This document shows positions 7,042 through 17,005 of a stretch of DNA of 32,567 bases, piece after piece. Numbering within the stretch: position 1 is the stretch's first letter; each line of letters opens with the position of its first letter. Origin of the DNA: Desulfobulbaceae bacterium. Its GTDB lineage: Bacteria > Desulfobacterota > Desulfobulbia > Desulfobulbales > SURF-16. The notes under the pieces were generated by a model. That model saw only the letters and a list, made by a program, of their open reading frames with translations. It made no database searches and had not been told where the DNA came from. The translations under genes and the position numbers were made by a program. The stretch spans positions 1-32,567 of the forward strand of contig JAGXFQ010000011.1 in assembly GCA_024637145.1 (NCBI GenBank), in the 5' to 3' direction.

Positions 7042-7779
7042 TTGGTTTCTTTTTTCGATCAGGTTCTGGGGCGGCCGTTGGGGGACATTGGCGCTTTTGC
7101 CCGGGCCAAGAAGGGCAAGAGGTTGCCGGTGGTGCTGAGCGTGGATGAGGTGAAGCGGTTGTTTCTACAGCTCAAGGGTGTGAATCTTCTCATGGCCGGC
7201 CTTCTTTACGGGAGTGGCTTGCGACTCATGGAATGCATGCGGCTGCGGGTAATGGATATTGATTTTGACCGGCAGGAGCTTCTGGTGCGCAGCGGCAAGG
7301 GCAACAAGGACAGGGTGACGATTCTGCCTGAACGGTTTCAGCAGGCCCTGAAAACGCATCTGGTCGAGGCGAAGGCCATCCATGACCGTGATCTTAGGCT
7401 TGGTAACGGCAGTGTCTATCTGCCTGAGGCCTTGGCGCGAAAATATACTGGCGCGAATAAGGAGTGGGGCTGGCAATATGTTTTTCCGGCCACTCGGGCC
7501 AGTGTTGATCCTGAGACCGGCCAGGTGCGGCGTCATCATCTTCATGAAAGTGTGCTGCAGCAGGCCATCAAGCAGGCGGTGGGCCGGGCCGCTATTGCCA
7601 AGAGGGTGAGCAGCCATGTCCTGCGCCACTCCTTTGCCACCCACATGCTTGAACAGGGCTATGATATCCGGACCATCCAGGAACTGCTGGGCCACAGCGA
7701 TGTCAGCACCACCATGATCTATACCCATGTGCTCAATAAAGGCGGCAAGGGGGTGCGCAGTCCGCTGGATGTTTTGTAG
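7042..7779 (+). pseudogene. intI: Integron integrase IntI, N-terminal domain deleted
   Basis: Tyrosine recombinase of the integron integrase clade. About 245 residues remain of an expected 320 or so; the N-terminal core-binding domain is missing. The frame starts directly after the transposon end and has only a TTG as possible start. The catalytic set is complete: Arg in [13 protein letters not shown], beta-strand Lys in SGKGNKDR, HxLRH ([14 protein letters not shown]), [10 protein letters not shown] and Tyr in MIYTHV. The IntI-specific insertion is clear ([21 protein letters not shown] region), as is the family end [12 protein letters not shown]. Without the N-terminal domain it should not recombine attC. 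It reads away from the cassettes, the normal integron orientation. Confidence 0.88.
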
Positions 7780-7961
7780 ATGGGGAATTTTGCAGGCAAG
7801 GGCAGCCCCCTCTATTGGCCTTAAGCGGACGCTGCCATAAATGATAAAATATGCCTTGGTTTTTGCTTTTAAATTTAAAGCATCATCATTGTTTTTAATT
7901 TTTCTCGAAATGTGCTGGGGGATTTTAATGAAGTGAAAAGTTTTTTTTGGAAACAACGGTT

Positions 7962-8630
7962 TCAGCGGCCGAACAGGGCCTGACCGATCTCCGCAAAAAA
8001 GGGGCGGACCGCGGCAAAGTCGGGGCAATGGGGCAGCCTGCCCACCACCGGCAGGCCGGTGAAACGGGCAATGGTGGCCATGTTGTCGCAGACGAGCAGA
8101 TCGTCGGCGGCGTAGCTCTTTTCATCTGAGAAGAGGATGCCCAGGATGGGAATCCGGCGGCTGCGCAGGGCCTCGACGCTGAGCAGGGTATGATTGAGGG
8201 TGCCGAGGCCGGAACGGGCCACCAGCAGGGTGGGCATGGGATGGTGGGCCATGAAATCGATGAGCAGGGTCTCGTCATTGAGGGGCACACAGAGGCCCCC
8301 CGCCCCTTCCACCACCAGCACCTCATGGTCCCTCTTTTGGTGCAGGGCAGCGGCCAGCCGCTCCGGATCAACCCTGTCGCCCTGGACCCTGGCCGCCAGA
8401 TGGGGGGAGGCGGCCAGGCGAAAATGATAGACCGCCTCCCCCTGCACACCGCTCTGCTCCGCACAGAAGAGGCAATCATCCGCCTCTTCCCCCCCGCAGC
8501 TCACCAGCTTCAGGTAGCCGGCCTTCACCCCCCTGCCCTGCAGATAATCAAGGAGCAGGGCCGCCACCAGGGTCTTGCCCACCGAGGTGTCGGTGCCGGT
8601 GATCATGATTTTTGCGGGCCACGTGTTCAT
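7962..8630 (-). CDS. bioD: ATP-dependent dethiobiotin synthetase
   Basis: Catalyses the carboxylation and ring closure of 7,8-diaminononanoate to dethiobiotin, the penultimate step of biotin synthesis, in the cytoplasm. 222 aa, typical of the family. The P-loop ITGTDTSVGKT is at about residues 11-21, and the second signature VEGAGGLCVPL is at about 114-124. The ATG overlaps the bioC stop by four bases (ATGA), with GGAAACAG upstream. It is the last gene of a bioH-like - bioC - bioD operon on the minus strand. bioA, bioF and bioB are not in the window. Confidence 0.93.
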   Translation of the reverse strand: MNTWPAKIMITGTDTSVGKTLVAALLLDYLQGRGVKAGYLKLVSCGGEEADDCLFCAEQSGVQGEAVYHFRLAASPHLAARVQGDRVDPERLAAALHQKRDHEVLVVEGAGGLCVPLNDETLLIDFMAHHPMPTLLVARSGLGTLNHTLLSVEALRSRRIPILGILFSDEKSYAADDLLVCDNMATIARFTGLPVVGRLPHCPDFAAVRPFFAEIGQALFGR

Positions 8631-9424
8631 TTCTGTTTCCCCCTGGCCCCATGACAGCTGAGGATATAGATCTCGTAGGTGATGGCATAGCCCCCCCGGC
8701 GGGAAAACCAGTCACCCAGCTCATTTAAGACGGCCCTGCTGAGACGGGGCACCTTGGCATGGTAGCCGCCGGTGCCTGTTTTCCTGATGTGATCGAGGAT
8801 ATCAAAAAAGGTGGCATACTCCCGGCGCACCAGGTGGCGGCTCATTTCCACCTCGGCAAAGGCCTGCCTGGCAAAGGCCTCGGCATCCGGGGCCGCACAG
8901 AAAGATTCGGCCGGCAGGCGGATCTCGGGATCAACAATCTGCCGCATGGCCGTGGCCAGCTCCTGAAAGGAGCCGGGCCCGAAAAGGGACAAAGCAGCCA
9001 CGCCTTGCGGGGTCAGGAGGCGGGCAAGATGACCCAGGGTGGCCGGCAGGTCGGCAAACCATTGCAGGGTGGCGTTGCTGATGACCAGATCATAGGAGGC
9101 GGCCGTGCTCCTGATAAAGGTCTCCGCGTCCTGGCACTGAAAGTCCACGGCTGCAGATTCCCCCACCTTGTGGCGGGCCTGCTCCACCATCTCTTCGGCA
9201 AAATCCAGGGCCGTGATGCGGGCGGCTGGAAACCTCTGGGCCAGCAGACCGGTGAGGTTGCCGGTGCCGCAGCCTATTTCAAGAATGGTGGCCGGCTCCA
9301 TGGTGAGGCCAGAGAGCAGCCAGGCCGCGGCCTCGCGCTGGATATGGGCATATTGATCGTAGGAAGGGGCCGCGCGGCGGAAACGCTGGCGGAGATGGTC
9401 CTTGGCTCTCTCTGGGGGCAGCAT
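8627..9424 (-). CDS. bioC: Malonyl-ACP O-methyltransferase
   Basis: SAM-dependent class I methyltransferase that methylates malonyl-ACP so that fatty acid synthesis can build the pimeloyl moiety of biotin. 265 aa. Seen: N-terminal RAKDHLRQRFRRAAPSYDQYA, typical of BioC, the SAM-binding motif ILEIGCGTGNLTGLLA (about 48-63), acidic motif ALDFAEEMV, and YDLVISNATLQWF (post-motif II). Position between the esterase gene (three-base gap) and bioD (four-base overlap) confirms the biotin role. Confidence 0.92.
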   Translation of the reverse strand: MLPPERAKDHLRQRFRRAAPSYDQYAHIQREAAAWLLSGLTMEPATILEIGCGTGNLTGLLAQRFPAARITALDFAEEMVEQARHKVGESAAVDFQCQDAETFIRSTAASYDLVISNATLQWFADLPATLGHLARLLTPQGVAALSLFGPGSFQELATAMRQIVDPEIRLPAESFCAAPDAEAFARQAFAEVEMSRHLVRREYATFFDILDHIRKTGTGGYHAKVPRLSRAVLNELGDWFSRRGGYAITYEIYILSCHGARGKQK

Positions 9425-9427
9425 GAC

Positions 9428-10102
9428 TTATCTTAACAGGGAAGAGAGAGAATGGCTAAAGAGGAGATGGCCGGCAGCGTCCACTACCTGCTCCTTGGCC
9501 CCCCCTATCCGGGGCCGCTCCTCAAAAGGGGCGATAACGTCTTTGCGGCCATGCACAACGCGCACCACACAACCATCAGGCGCCTGACCGACAAGGGGCG
9601 AGGAGGCCAGATAATCGAGGCCAGCCTCCAGATCCTGACGGCTCAGCCGGGCCAGATACTCGTCCTGCAGCCTGCCGGCAAAGTCCAGGTAGAGCCCCTT
9701 GTGGCCCAGGAAACATTTGCGGTAGAAGTTGCGCATGGTTTTGGGCAGATCCGCGGCAAGGGCCGCCTTGATGGCGGCAATTTCCGGGGCAGGCCAGTGG
9801 CTTCGGCCGCCCAGCAGGGTGACCGAGGAAACCATCTCCGGATAGGTGGTGGCAAATTGCCAGGCCAGATTGGCGCCCATGGACCAGCCCACCAGGGCGA
9901 CCCGGGCCACGCGCCTCCCGGCCAGAGAGGCCCGGAGATCTGCAACCAGACCGGCGTGGCAGAAGGAGGCGGGTGCCAGCACCTCAAGAGCCGGGGGCCA
10001 GGCCCAGTAGCGCGCCACCCGGCCGTCAAAGCCCCAGCCCGGCAGGAAGACCAGGGGCTCCTGCTGCTGGCTGGTACCACTTTGTATCTGTCTGAAGGTC
10101 AT
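9428..10102 (-). CDS. BioH/BioG-like pimeloyl-ACP methyl ester esterase (alpha/beta hydrolase)
   Basis: A 224-aa alpha/beta hydrolase. In this operon it should remove the methyl ester that BioC adds, releasing pimeloyl-ACP. Seen: oxyanion-side motif FLPGWGFDGR (about 19-28), nucleophile elbow GWSMG (about 72-76), the acid in HGRKDVIAP (about 187-195) and the catalytic His in DAAGHLLF (about 208-215). The triad is complete. Whether it belongs to BioH, BioG or another non-orthologous group cannot be settled by eye, so I give no symbol. It is the first gene of the operon; upstream is a dispersed repeat rather than an obvious promoter. Confidence 0.8.
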   Translation of the reverse strand: MTFRQIQSGTSQQQEPLVFLPGWGFDGRVARYWAWPPALEVLAPASFCHAGLVADLRASLAGRRVARVALVGWSMGANLAWQFATTYPEMVSSVTLLGGRSHWPAPEIAAIKAALAADLPKTMRNFYRKCFLGHKGLYLDFAGRLQDEYLARLSRQDLEAGLDYLASSPLVGQAPDGCVVRVVHGRKDVIAPFEERPRIGGAKEQVVDAAGHLLFSHSLSSLLR

Positions 10103-10205
10103 AAAACCAGTACGCCCCGTAGTTTGCCTTGAAAAGCGGTCACCATACCCGCCCTCTTTTTCAGTGTCAATCAGGGAGAGGCCTCAAAAAAAGTTCATCG
10201 TCGAG

Positions 10206-10427
10206 GTCAGGGAAAGGCTGTTTGTTAAACACAGAGGCACAAAGACACAAAGGGATTACATAAAGAAAACCTCTGCACCCCTCAAGGGGGTATTGAAAAG
10301 AATGTCTTTGTGCCTTTGTGTTGAGAAAAATAGTTAAATACAAGTTTGCAGGCTTACCCCTCTCCATTTCATGCCAATTTTTCCAACCATTCTGCCAGCA
10401 AAAATAAAGTTATCCCTGCAAATCAAA
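10206..10427 (+). repeat. Dispersed palindromic repeat, copy A
   Basis: About 220 bases that recur at 22812-23033 with high identity outside a rearranged centre. The centre is bounded by 20-bp near-perfect inverted arms at 10228-10247 and 10303-10322 (ACAAAGG/CCTTTGT-type). Inside the arms, a 28-bp block X (10248-10275) is followed by a 27-bp block Y (10276-10302). The minus strand holds a short frame (MERGKPANLYL...) also found in copy B, which I take as incidental. With the terminator at 10436-10478 this accounts for the 404-base gap between the bio operon and acs. Confidence 0.85.
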
Positions 10428-10435
10428 GAAGATCC

Positions 10436-10478
10436 AAAAAAAAAGGGCGCTCCGGCCTTAACACAAACCAGAGCGCCC
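10436..10478 (-). terminator. Rho-independent terminator of acs
   Basis: On the minus strand GGGCGCTCTGG (10478-10468) pairs with CCGGAGCGCCC (10455-10445), with one mismatch near the loop, and is followed by nine T. It lies 29 bases after the acs stop. Confidence 0.88.
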
Positions 10479-10506
10479 TTTCTCCTTTGCAGAGAGGAGA
10501 TACGAA

Positions 10507-12489
<1,983 letters not shown>

Positions 12490-12589
12490 TATTTCTCCCT
12501 TTGCTTTGTCGTTTACGGCAAAAGCTGCTTCAGCTCCGCCCTTTGCCCTCTTTTGTCAGGCAGCGGCTCCCGCTATTTCACGCAAGTAC

Positions 12590-12605
12590 AACTACCTAAG
12601 TAGTT
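12590..12605 (-). promoter_or_regulatory. Inverted repeat upstream of acs
   Basis: AACTAC (12590-12595), CTAA spacer, GTAGTT (12600-12605): a perfect 6-bp inverted repeat in the acs-mltA intergenic region, of a size that a dimeric regulator could bind. No binding protein can be named from the sequence. Confidence 0.3.
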
Positions 12606-12672
12606 TTACCTGCAATTCCTTACCAGCGTCGCCCATAGAGGTCAAGTTAATTTCCAGATTTTCAGAAAGCTG

Positions 12673-12700
12673 GGCACAATTTCTGATTGTGCCTATTTTT
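12673..12700 (+). terminator. Hairpin followed by a T tract in the mltA leader
   Basis: GGCACAAT (12673-12680) and ATTGTGCC (12686-12693) form an 8-bp stem with a five-base loop, followed by TATTTTT. It lies about 85 bases before the mltA start, so it could be an attenuator of mltA or the end of a short transcript from the acs upstream region. Function is inference. Confidence 0.4.
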
Positions 12701-12784
12701 CAGGAAGCGTGTCAACTTTTTTCGCGCCAAAACCTTACTGCCTGGTATAGTCAAAAAAAAAACTTCTCCAGACAAAACCTTGCC

Positions 12785-13933
12785 ATGCCCGCCTTTCTCC
12801 TTTTCATCCTCACCCTGCTGAGCAGCCTGAGCCTGCCCGCCCCTTGCCGTGCCCAAAGCAGCCCCCTCACCCCCCTTCTTGCCCTTGCCGATGACCTGGA
12901 GTACAGGGGGCTGGCCGCTGCCCTCAAAGAGAGCTGCCGATATTACGACAAGGCCCCTGACCGGATCTATAATGTCTGCGGCCAGCGCCTTTCCGGCCGG
13001 GAACTGAGCCACGCCTACCGCCAGCTCATCAGCCGCCTCCAGGAGCAGACAACCGCGGAGATCCTCCCCTTCCTGGCCGAAAACTTCAGCGCCTGCCGGC
13101 CCGCTCCCCTGCTGGTCACCGGGTATTACACCCCGGTTCTTGACGGCAGTCTCACCCCCACCGCCCGCCACCGTTTTCCCCTCTACGCCCTGCCGGACCA
13201 GGAAGATCTCCGCCGTTTACGACGCCAGGAAATCACCGGCAGCAGCCTGTTAAAAGATCATGAGATTGCCTACCTCACCGACCCTGTTGATCTCTTTTTT
13301 CTCCAGGTCCAGGGCTCAGGCATCCTCAAACTGCCGGACAACAGCAGGCGCCTGGCCGCCTATGCCGGCTCAAACGGCAGAGCCTACACCAGCATCGGCA
13401 AGGTATTGATCCAGGAGGGTAAAATGACCAAGGAGGAGGTCAGCCTGGCCACCATCCACCGCTACCTGAGCGACCATCCGCAGCAGCGGGAGCGGCTCCT
13501 CAACCTCAACGAACGCTTCATCTTTTTCCGCCTCACAGCCCCGGAAGCGGCAGAACTTGCCCCCAGGGGCAGCCTGGGCTCCCCCCTCACCCCGGGCCGG
13601 TCCGTGGCCATGGATAACAGCCATTACCCCCCCGGCATTATGGGGATCCTCACCAGCCGCCGCCCTTTTTTTGACAAGGAGGGCCGGCTATCCTGGCAGC
13701 CCTTTACCCGCCTGGTGAGCCACCAGGACAGCGGCGCCGCCATCAAAGGCCGCCATCGCCTGGATCTGTACATGGGCAGCGGCCCCCAGAAGGGGCGGGC
13801 CGCCGGCCTCATGAAGGAGGACGGAAACTTTGTCATGCTCATCCCCAACTTGTCTTTCCAACACGTTCACAGTATAATTGGCACCGGCAATCATATTACC
13901 CTGAGCCCGCAAGGGGAGAAGAGGAGTCCATGA
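12785..13933 (+). CDS. mltA: MltA-family membrane-bound lytic murein transglycosylase
   Basis: Cleaves the glycan strand of peptidoglycan, leaving 1,6-anhydromuramyl ends. I place the start at the ATG at 12785 (382 aa); the open frame runs further upstream, but the ATG is followed directly by a signal peptide (AFLLFILTLLSSLSLPAPCRA). No strong ribosome-binding site is visible, so the start is not certain. Seen: VTGYYTPVLDGS and FPLYALP (MltA domain), FFLQVQGSG, YASNGRAY-type segment (AYAGSNGRAYTSIGK), and the 3D domain with the catalytic Asp region VSHQDSGAAIKGRHRLDLYMGSG. It overlaps the next gene by four bases (ATGA), an unusual partnering with a PilT-type ATPase. Confidence 0.9.
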   Translation: MPAFLLFILTLLSSLSLPAPCRAQSSPLTPLLALADDLEYRGLAAALKESCRYYDKAPDRIYNVCGQRLSGRELSHAYRQLISRLQEQTTAEILPFLAENFSACRPAPLLVTGYYTPVLDGSLTPTARHRFPLYALPDQEDLRRLRRQEITGSSLLKDHEIAYLTDPVDLFFLQVQGSGILKLPDNSRRLAAYAGSNGRAYTSIGKVLIQEGKMTKEEVSLATIHRYLSDHPQQRERLLNLNERFIFFRLTAPEAAELAPRGSLGSPLTPGRSVAMDNSHYPPGIMGILTSRRPFFDKEGRLSWQPFTRLVSHQDSGAAIKGRHRLDLYMGSGPQKGRAAGLMKEDGNFVMLIPNLSFQHVHSIIGTGNHITLSPQGEKRSP

Positions 13934-15120
13934 AACAGACTGAGATCGATTACTGGATTGACACCATGCTTGATGCCCAGGACGGGGTGTCTGACTTGAA
14001 TTTTACCGTGGACAAACCCCTGCAGGTGGAATCAGCCGGTCAGCTTGTGCCGGTTGCCATCACCCCCAACATCACCGCCCTGAGCCCTTTTCAGACCGAG
14101 GTCCTGGCCCTGAACCTCATCGGCGGCAACAAGCGTCTGCTACGCGACCTGGTCAGCAACGGCTCCTGCGACCTCTCTTACCGACTTGGGGCCAAGGCCC
14201 GCTTCAGGGTCAATATCTTTTCCCAGCGTGGTCATTATTCAGCGGTGCTGCGGCGGCTGCCCACCGAGATTCCCACCATTGAATCGATGCATCTGCCCAC
14301 GGCCATGAATGAGATGACCGACGTCTTGAACGGTTTTATCCTGGTCACCGGCTCCACCGGCTCCGGCAAATCAACCACCCTGGCCGCCCTGCTCGACAAA
14401 ATCAACAGGGAAAGGGCCGTCCACACCATCACCCTGGAAGACCCCATCGAATTTGTCCATCCCCACCGCAAGGCCACCTTTAATCAGCGGGAACTGGGCA
14501 ACGATTTCGACTCCTTTGCCAACGGCCTGCGGGCCGCCCTGCGCCAGGCGCCCAAGGTTATCCTGGTGGGGGAGATGCGTGACCGGGAGACCATCGAGAT
14601 CGGCCTCACTGCCGCAGAGACCGGTCATCTGGTCCTCTCCACCCTCCATACCATTGATGCCGGTTCCACCATCAACCGCTGCCTGGGCATGTTCGAACAT
14701 GATGAACAACCCCAGATCAGAAACCGCCTGGCCGATACCCTGCGCTGGATCATCGGCCAGCGTCTCCTGCCCAAGATCGACGGTGGCCGGGCCGCGGCCT
14801 TTGAGATTCTGAAAATGAGCCTGCGCGTCCGCGACCTTATCCTCCATGGCGAAGGGGAGGAGCGGACCTTTTATGAAATAATCAGCGCCGGCACCGCCCA
14901 GGGCATGACCACCTTTGATCAGTACATTCTCACCCTTTTTGAAAAGGGCATGGTCACCGAAGAGGTTGCCCTCCAGTACTGCAGCCAGCGTAACGTCATG
15001 GGCCGCGGCCTTGACCAGCTCAAGGCCGCCAAGGGCGAAAAAACCACCTCCATCACCGGTCTTGCCATGGAGGAGGAGACCAGCAGCATGCATAACCGCA
15101 ACAACGGTTTCTCCCGCTAA
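13930..15120 (+). CDS. PilT/PilU-type twitching motility ATPase
   Basis: Hexameric secretion-superfamily ATPase that would power pilus retraction at the inner membrane. 396 aa. Seen: N-terminal PAS-like PilT domain (DGVSDLNFTVDKPLQVE), Walker A TGSTGSGKSTTLAALL (about 138-153), Asp box LEDPIEFVHPHR, Walker B region VILVGEMRDRETIEIGLTAAETGHLVLSTLHT with the His box. The C-terminal extension beyond GMTTFDQYI is longer than in PilT, which suggests PilU or an accessory paralogue. No other pil gene is near. Translation is coupled to mltA. The stop codon TAA lies in a 4-bp target duplication of an inserted palindromic element. Confidence 0.9.
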   Translation: MKQTEIDYWIDTMLDAQDGVSDLNFTVDKPLQVESAGQLVPVAITPNITALSPFQTEVLALNLIGGNKRLLRDLVSNGSCDLSYRLGAKARFRVNIFSQRGHYSAVLRRLPTEIPTIESMHLPTAMNEMTDVLNGFILVTGSTGSGKSTTLAALLDKINRERAVHTITLEDPIEFVHPHRKATFNQRELGNDFDSFANGLRAALRQAPKVILVGEMRDRETIEIGLTAAETGHLVLSTLHTIDAGSTINRCLGMFEHDEQPQIRNRLADTLRWIIGQRLLPKIDGGRAAAFEILKMSLRVRDLILHGEGEERTFYEIISAGTAQGMTTFDQYILTLFEKGMVTEEVALQYCSQRNVMGRGLDQLKAAKGEKTTSITGLAMEEETSSMHNRNNGFSR

Positions 15121-15260
15121 CAGCCCGTTGAAAAAGGTAGCGAGCGCAGCTGAGGCAAGGAAAAATGAGGCGAAAAAGCGCAGTTTACATATGGTAAATG
15201 AGCATTTTGAGCCGAATTTTGACGCCGCATCAGCAAGCGCAGTAGTTTTTCAACGGGCTG
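15121..15260. mobile_element. 140-bp MITE-like palindromic element (family 1), copy 1
   Basis: Perfect 15-bp terminal inverted repeats CAGCCCGTTGAAAAA (15121-15135) and TTTTTCAACGGGCTG (15246-15260), no ORF, and a central TTTACATATGGTAAA palindrome. CTAA at 15117-15120 is repeated at 15261-15264, as expected for a 4-bp target duplication. A second, differently ended copy lies at 32429-32536. With the leader of the next gene it fills the gap after the pilT-like gene. Confidence 0.85.
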
Positions 15261-15297
15261 CTAACAGCTTTCTTATTTACAGAGAACAGGACAGCCC

Positions 15298-15987
15298 ATG
15301 ATTTCACAGTGCCCCCATTGCCAGCATCCCTTCAGCGCCGGTCATCAGAAAAAAATCGAAGCGGCCCATGCCGCCCTGCCCATGGGCAAGAGCCTCAAAT
15401 TCAGCTGCCCCACCTGCCAGCAGACAGTGGAGATCACGGCCAGCCCCCAACAAACGGCCGCTCCAGGGGAAACAGGGCTCAGCGGCCATATGCCGCAGCC
15501 CCCCAGCCTCACCTGGCTCAAAACAGGCACCATTGCCGACAAGGAGGTGCTGGATGACTTCTCCCTGGTGATGATCCTCATGCCCAACGATCATCCGGCC
15601 CGCAACACCATTGCCATGGTCTTTGAGGGCCTGGGCTACAAACCGATCTTTCCCAACTCCGCTTCTGATGGTATCGAGCGCATGCGCTTCACCGAATATG
15701 CGGCAGTGGTGCTCCACAGCAACTACGAGGGCATGCTGGCCGACTCCTCCTTCCATGATCATATGTGCCAATTGCCCATGTTAAAGCGGCGCTCCATCTA
15801 CTACACCCTCGTCGGCCCGGAGTTCCACACCCTCTATAACCTTGAGGCCCTGCACAACAGCGCCAACCTGGTGGTCAATGACAACGACCTGCCTGATCTG
15901 CCCATCATCCTCAAGAAATCGTTCCGCGAGTATGATGAACTGTTCGGCCCCTTGCTGGCGGCCCTGAGGGCGGAAGGGAAGAAGTAA
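15298..15987 (+). CDS. Hypothetical protein with N-terminal zinc-ribbon (MJ0042-type)
   Basis: 229 aa, soluble, function unknown. The N-terminus carries two CxxC pairs, CPHCQHPF (residues 5-12) and CPTCQQTV (about 38-45), the pattern of the MJ0042-family zinc finger found in many Desulfobacterota and Myxococcota proteins. After a variable linker the rest (about 80-225) has the look of a response-regulator-like alpha/beta fold (VMILMPNDHPARNTIAMVFEGLGYKP, YAAVVLHSNYEG), but the phospho-acceptor Asp is not recognisable. AGGA lies seven bases before the ATG. It probably belonged to the mltA-pilT-like transcription unit before a MITE inserted between them. Confidence 0.75.
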   Translation: MISQCPHCQHPFSAGHQKKIEAAHAALPMGKSLKFSCPTCQQTVEITASPQQTAAPGETGLSGHMPQPPSLTWLKTGTIADKEVLDDFSLVMILMPNDHPARNTIAMVFEGLGYKPIFPNSASDGIERMRFTEYAAVVLHSNYEGMLADSSFHDHMCQLPMLKRRSIYYTLVGPEFHTLYNLEALHNSANLVVNDNDLPDLPIILKKSFREYDELFGPLLAALRAEGKK

Positions 15988-15990
15988 GAA

Positions 15991-16025
15991 GTAAGGAGTG
16001 AGGAGTAAGGAGTGAGGAGTAAGGA
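15991..16025. repeat. Short tandem repeat, 14-bp unit
   Basis: GTAAGGAGTGAGGA occurs twice in tandem (15991-16004, 16005-16018), followed by half a unit (16019-16025). It lies between the converging zinc-ribbon gene and cbiB. Confidence 0.9.
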
Positions 16026-16043
16026 ATCAACCGCATAACGCCC

Positions 16044-17003
16044 TTAGTCAACAAGGAACAGCAAGAGAATATTGCACAGGGCGCCGAGGGTAAAGAAAAG
16101 GGTAGTGGTGAGGAGCATGAGGTGGACGGCGCTGCCCAGATGGCCGGGGGCGATCTCCTGGTGGGCATCACCCATGGTGGGTTTGCTGACCATTTTGCCG
16201 AAATAGCTGCTGCTGCCGCCCAGTTGGATGCCCAGGGCACCGGCTACGGCCGCCTCCGGGAAACCTGAATTAGGGCTGGCGTGGCACCGCCGGTCCCGAC
16301 GTAAGATAGCCAGGCTGCCCCGGGCCTTGAGACCAAGCAAGAGGGCGGCCAGGGGGATGAGCAGGGAGGTGAGGCGGGCCGGCACAAAATTGGCCAGGTC
16401 GTCAAGCCGCGCCGCGGCCCAGCCGAACTCCCGGTAGCGCTCATTTTTATAGCCAAACATGGAGTCGCCGGTGTTGATCGCCTTATAGAGCATGGCCCCC
16501 ATTGGCCCGCCCAGCAAGGCATAAAAAATCGGCGCTGTCACCCCGTCCACCAGGCTTTCCGCCACACTCTCCACCCCGGCCCGCGTCACCCCGGCCTCAT
16601 CAAGCCCGGCGGTATCGCGCCCGACAATCATGGCCACCCGCTGCCGGGCCAGGCCGATATCCTTCCCCACCAGGGCCTGAAAGACGGCCAGGGCGTGCCT
16701 GGCCAGATCCCGGGCCGCAAAGGTGGTATAGAGCAAGATAATCGCCGCCGCATCACGGGCCAGGGGGTGGATCAGCCCGGCGCCATGGAGCACTCCCCAG
16801 GTCAAGATACCGGTGACCAAAAGGCTGACCAGAACGGTGACCACACCGGCGAGCCGGGGGCCGGGCAGCAGGCGCCGGCAGACTGTCTCCAGAAAGCTCT
16901 GCAACAGACCAATGCCGCGAACCGGATGGGGCAGCCAGCGCGGGTCCCCCAGCAGCTGATCAAGGAGCAGGGCCAGGCCTATGTGCCAGAGAGGAGAGAG
17001 CAT
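16044..17003 (-). CDS. cbiB: Adenosylcobinamide-phosphate synthase
   Basis: Integral inner-membrane enzyme that attaches aminopropanol phosphate to adenosylcobyric acid in cobalamin synthesis (CbiB; CobD in the aerobic-pathway nomenclature). 319 aa, standard length. Seen: the opening LLLDQLLGDPRWLPHPVRGIG, the motif INTGDSMFGYKNERY with following WAAARLDDLANFVPARLT, GGSSSYFGK near the C-terminus, and several hydrophobic segments. It starts two bases after the cobQ stop, so both are in one operon. The product cofactor family is used by the acsE/acsV methyl-transfer system in the same window. Confidence 0.93.
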   Translation of the reverse strand: MLSPLWHIGLALLLDQLLGDPRWLPHPVRGIGLLQSFLETVCRRLLPGPRLAGVVTVLVSLLVTGILTWGVLHGAGLIHPLARDAAAIILLYTTFAARDLARHALAVFQALVGKDIGLARQRVAMIVGRDTAGLDEAGVTRAGVESVAESLVDGVTAPIFYALLGGPMGAMLYKAINTGDSMFGYKNERYREFGWAAARLDDLANFVPARLTSLLIPLAALLLGLKARGSLAILRRDRRCHASPNSGFPEAAVAGALGIQLGGSSSYFGKMVSKPTMGDAHQEIAPGHLGSAVHLMLLTTTLFFTLGALCNILLLFLVD

Positions 17004-17005
17004 GA

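Noticed and set aside
10167..10367. Short minus-strand ORF (MERGKPANLYL...) with a partner at 22860-23099
   Set aside because: The two frames match only because they lie in the same dispersed repeat; the rearranged centre changes the protein and no ribosome-binding site is seen.
15991..16025. Candidate CRISPR-like direct repeats
   Set aside because: The 14-bp units are in immediate tandem without spacers; it is a simple repeat.
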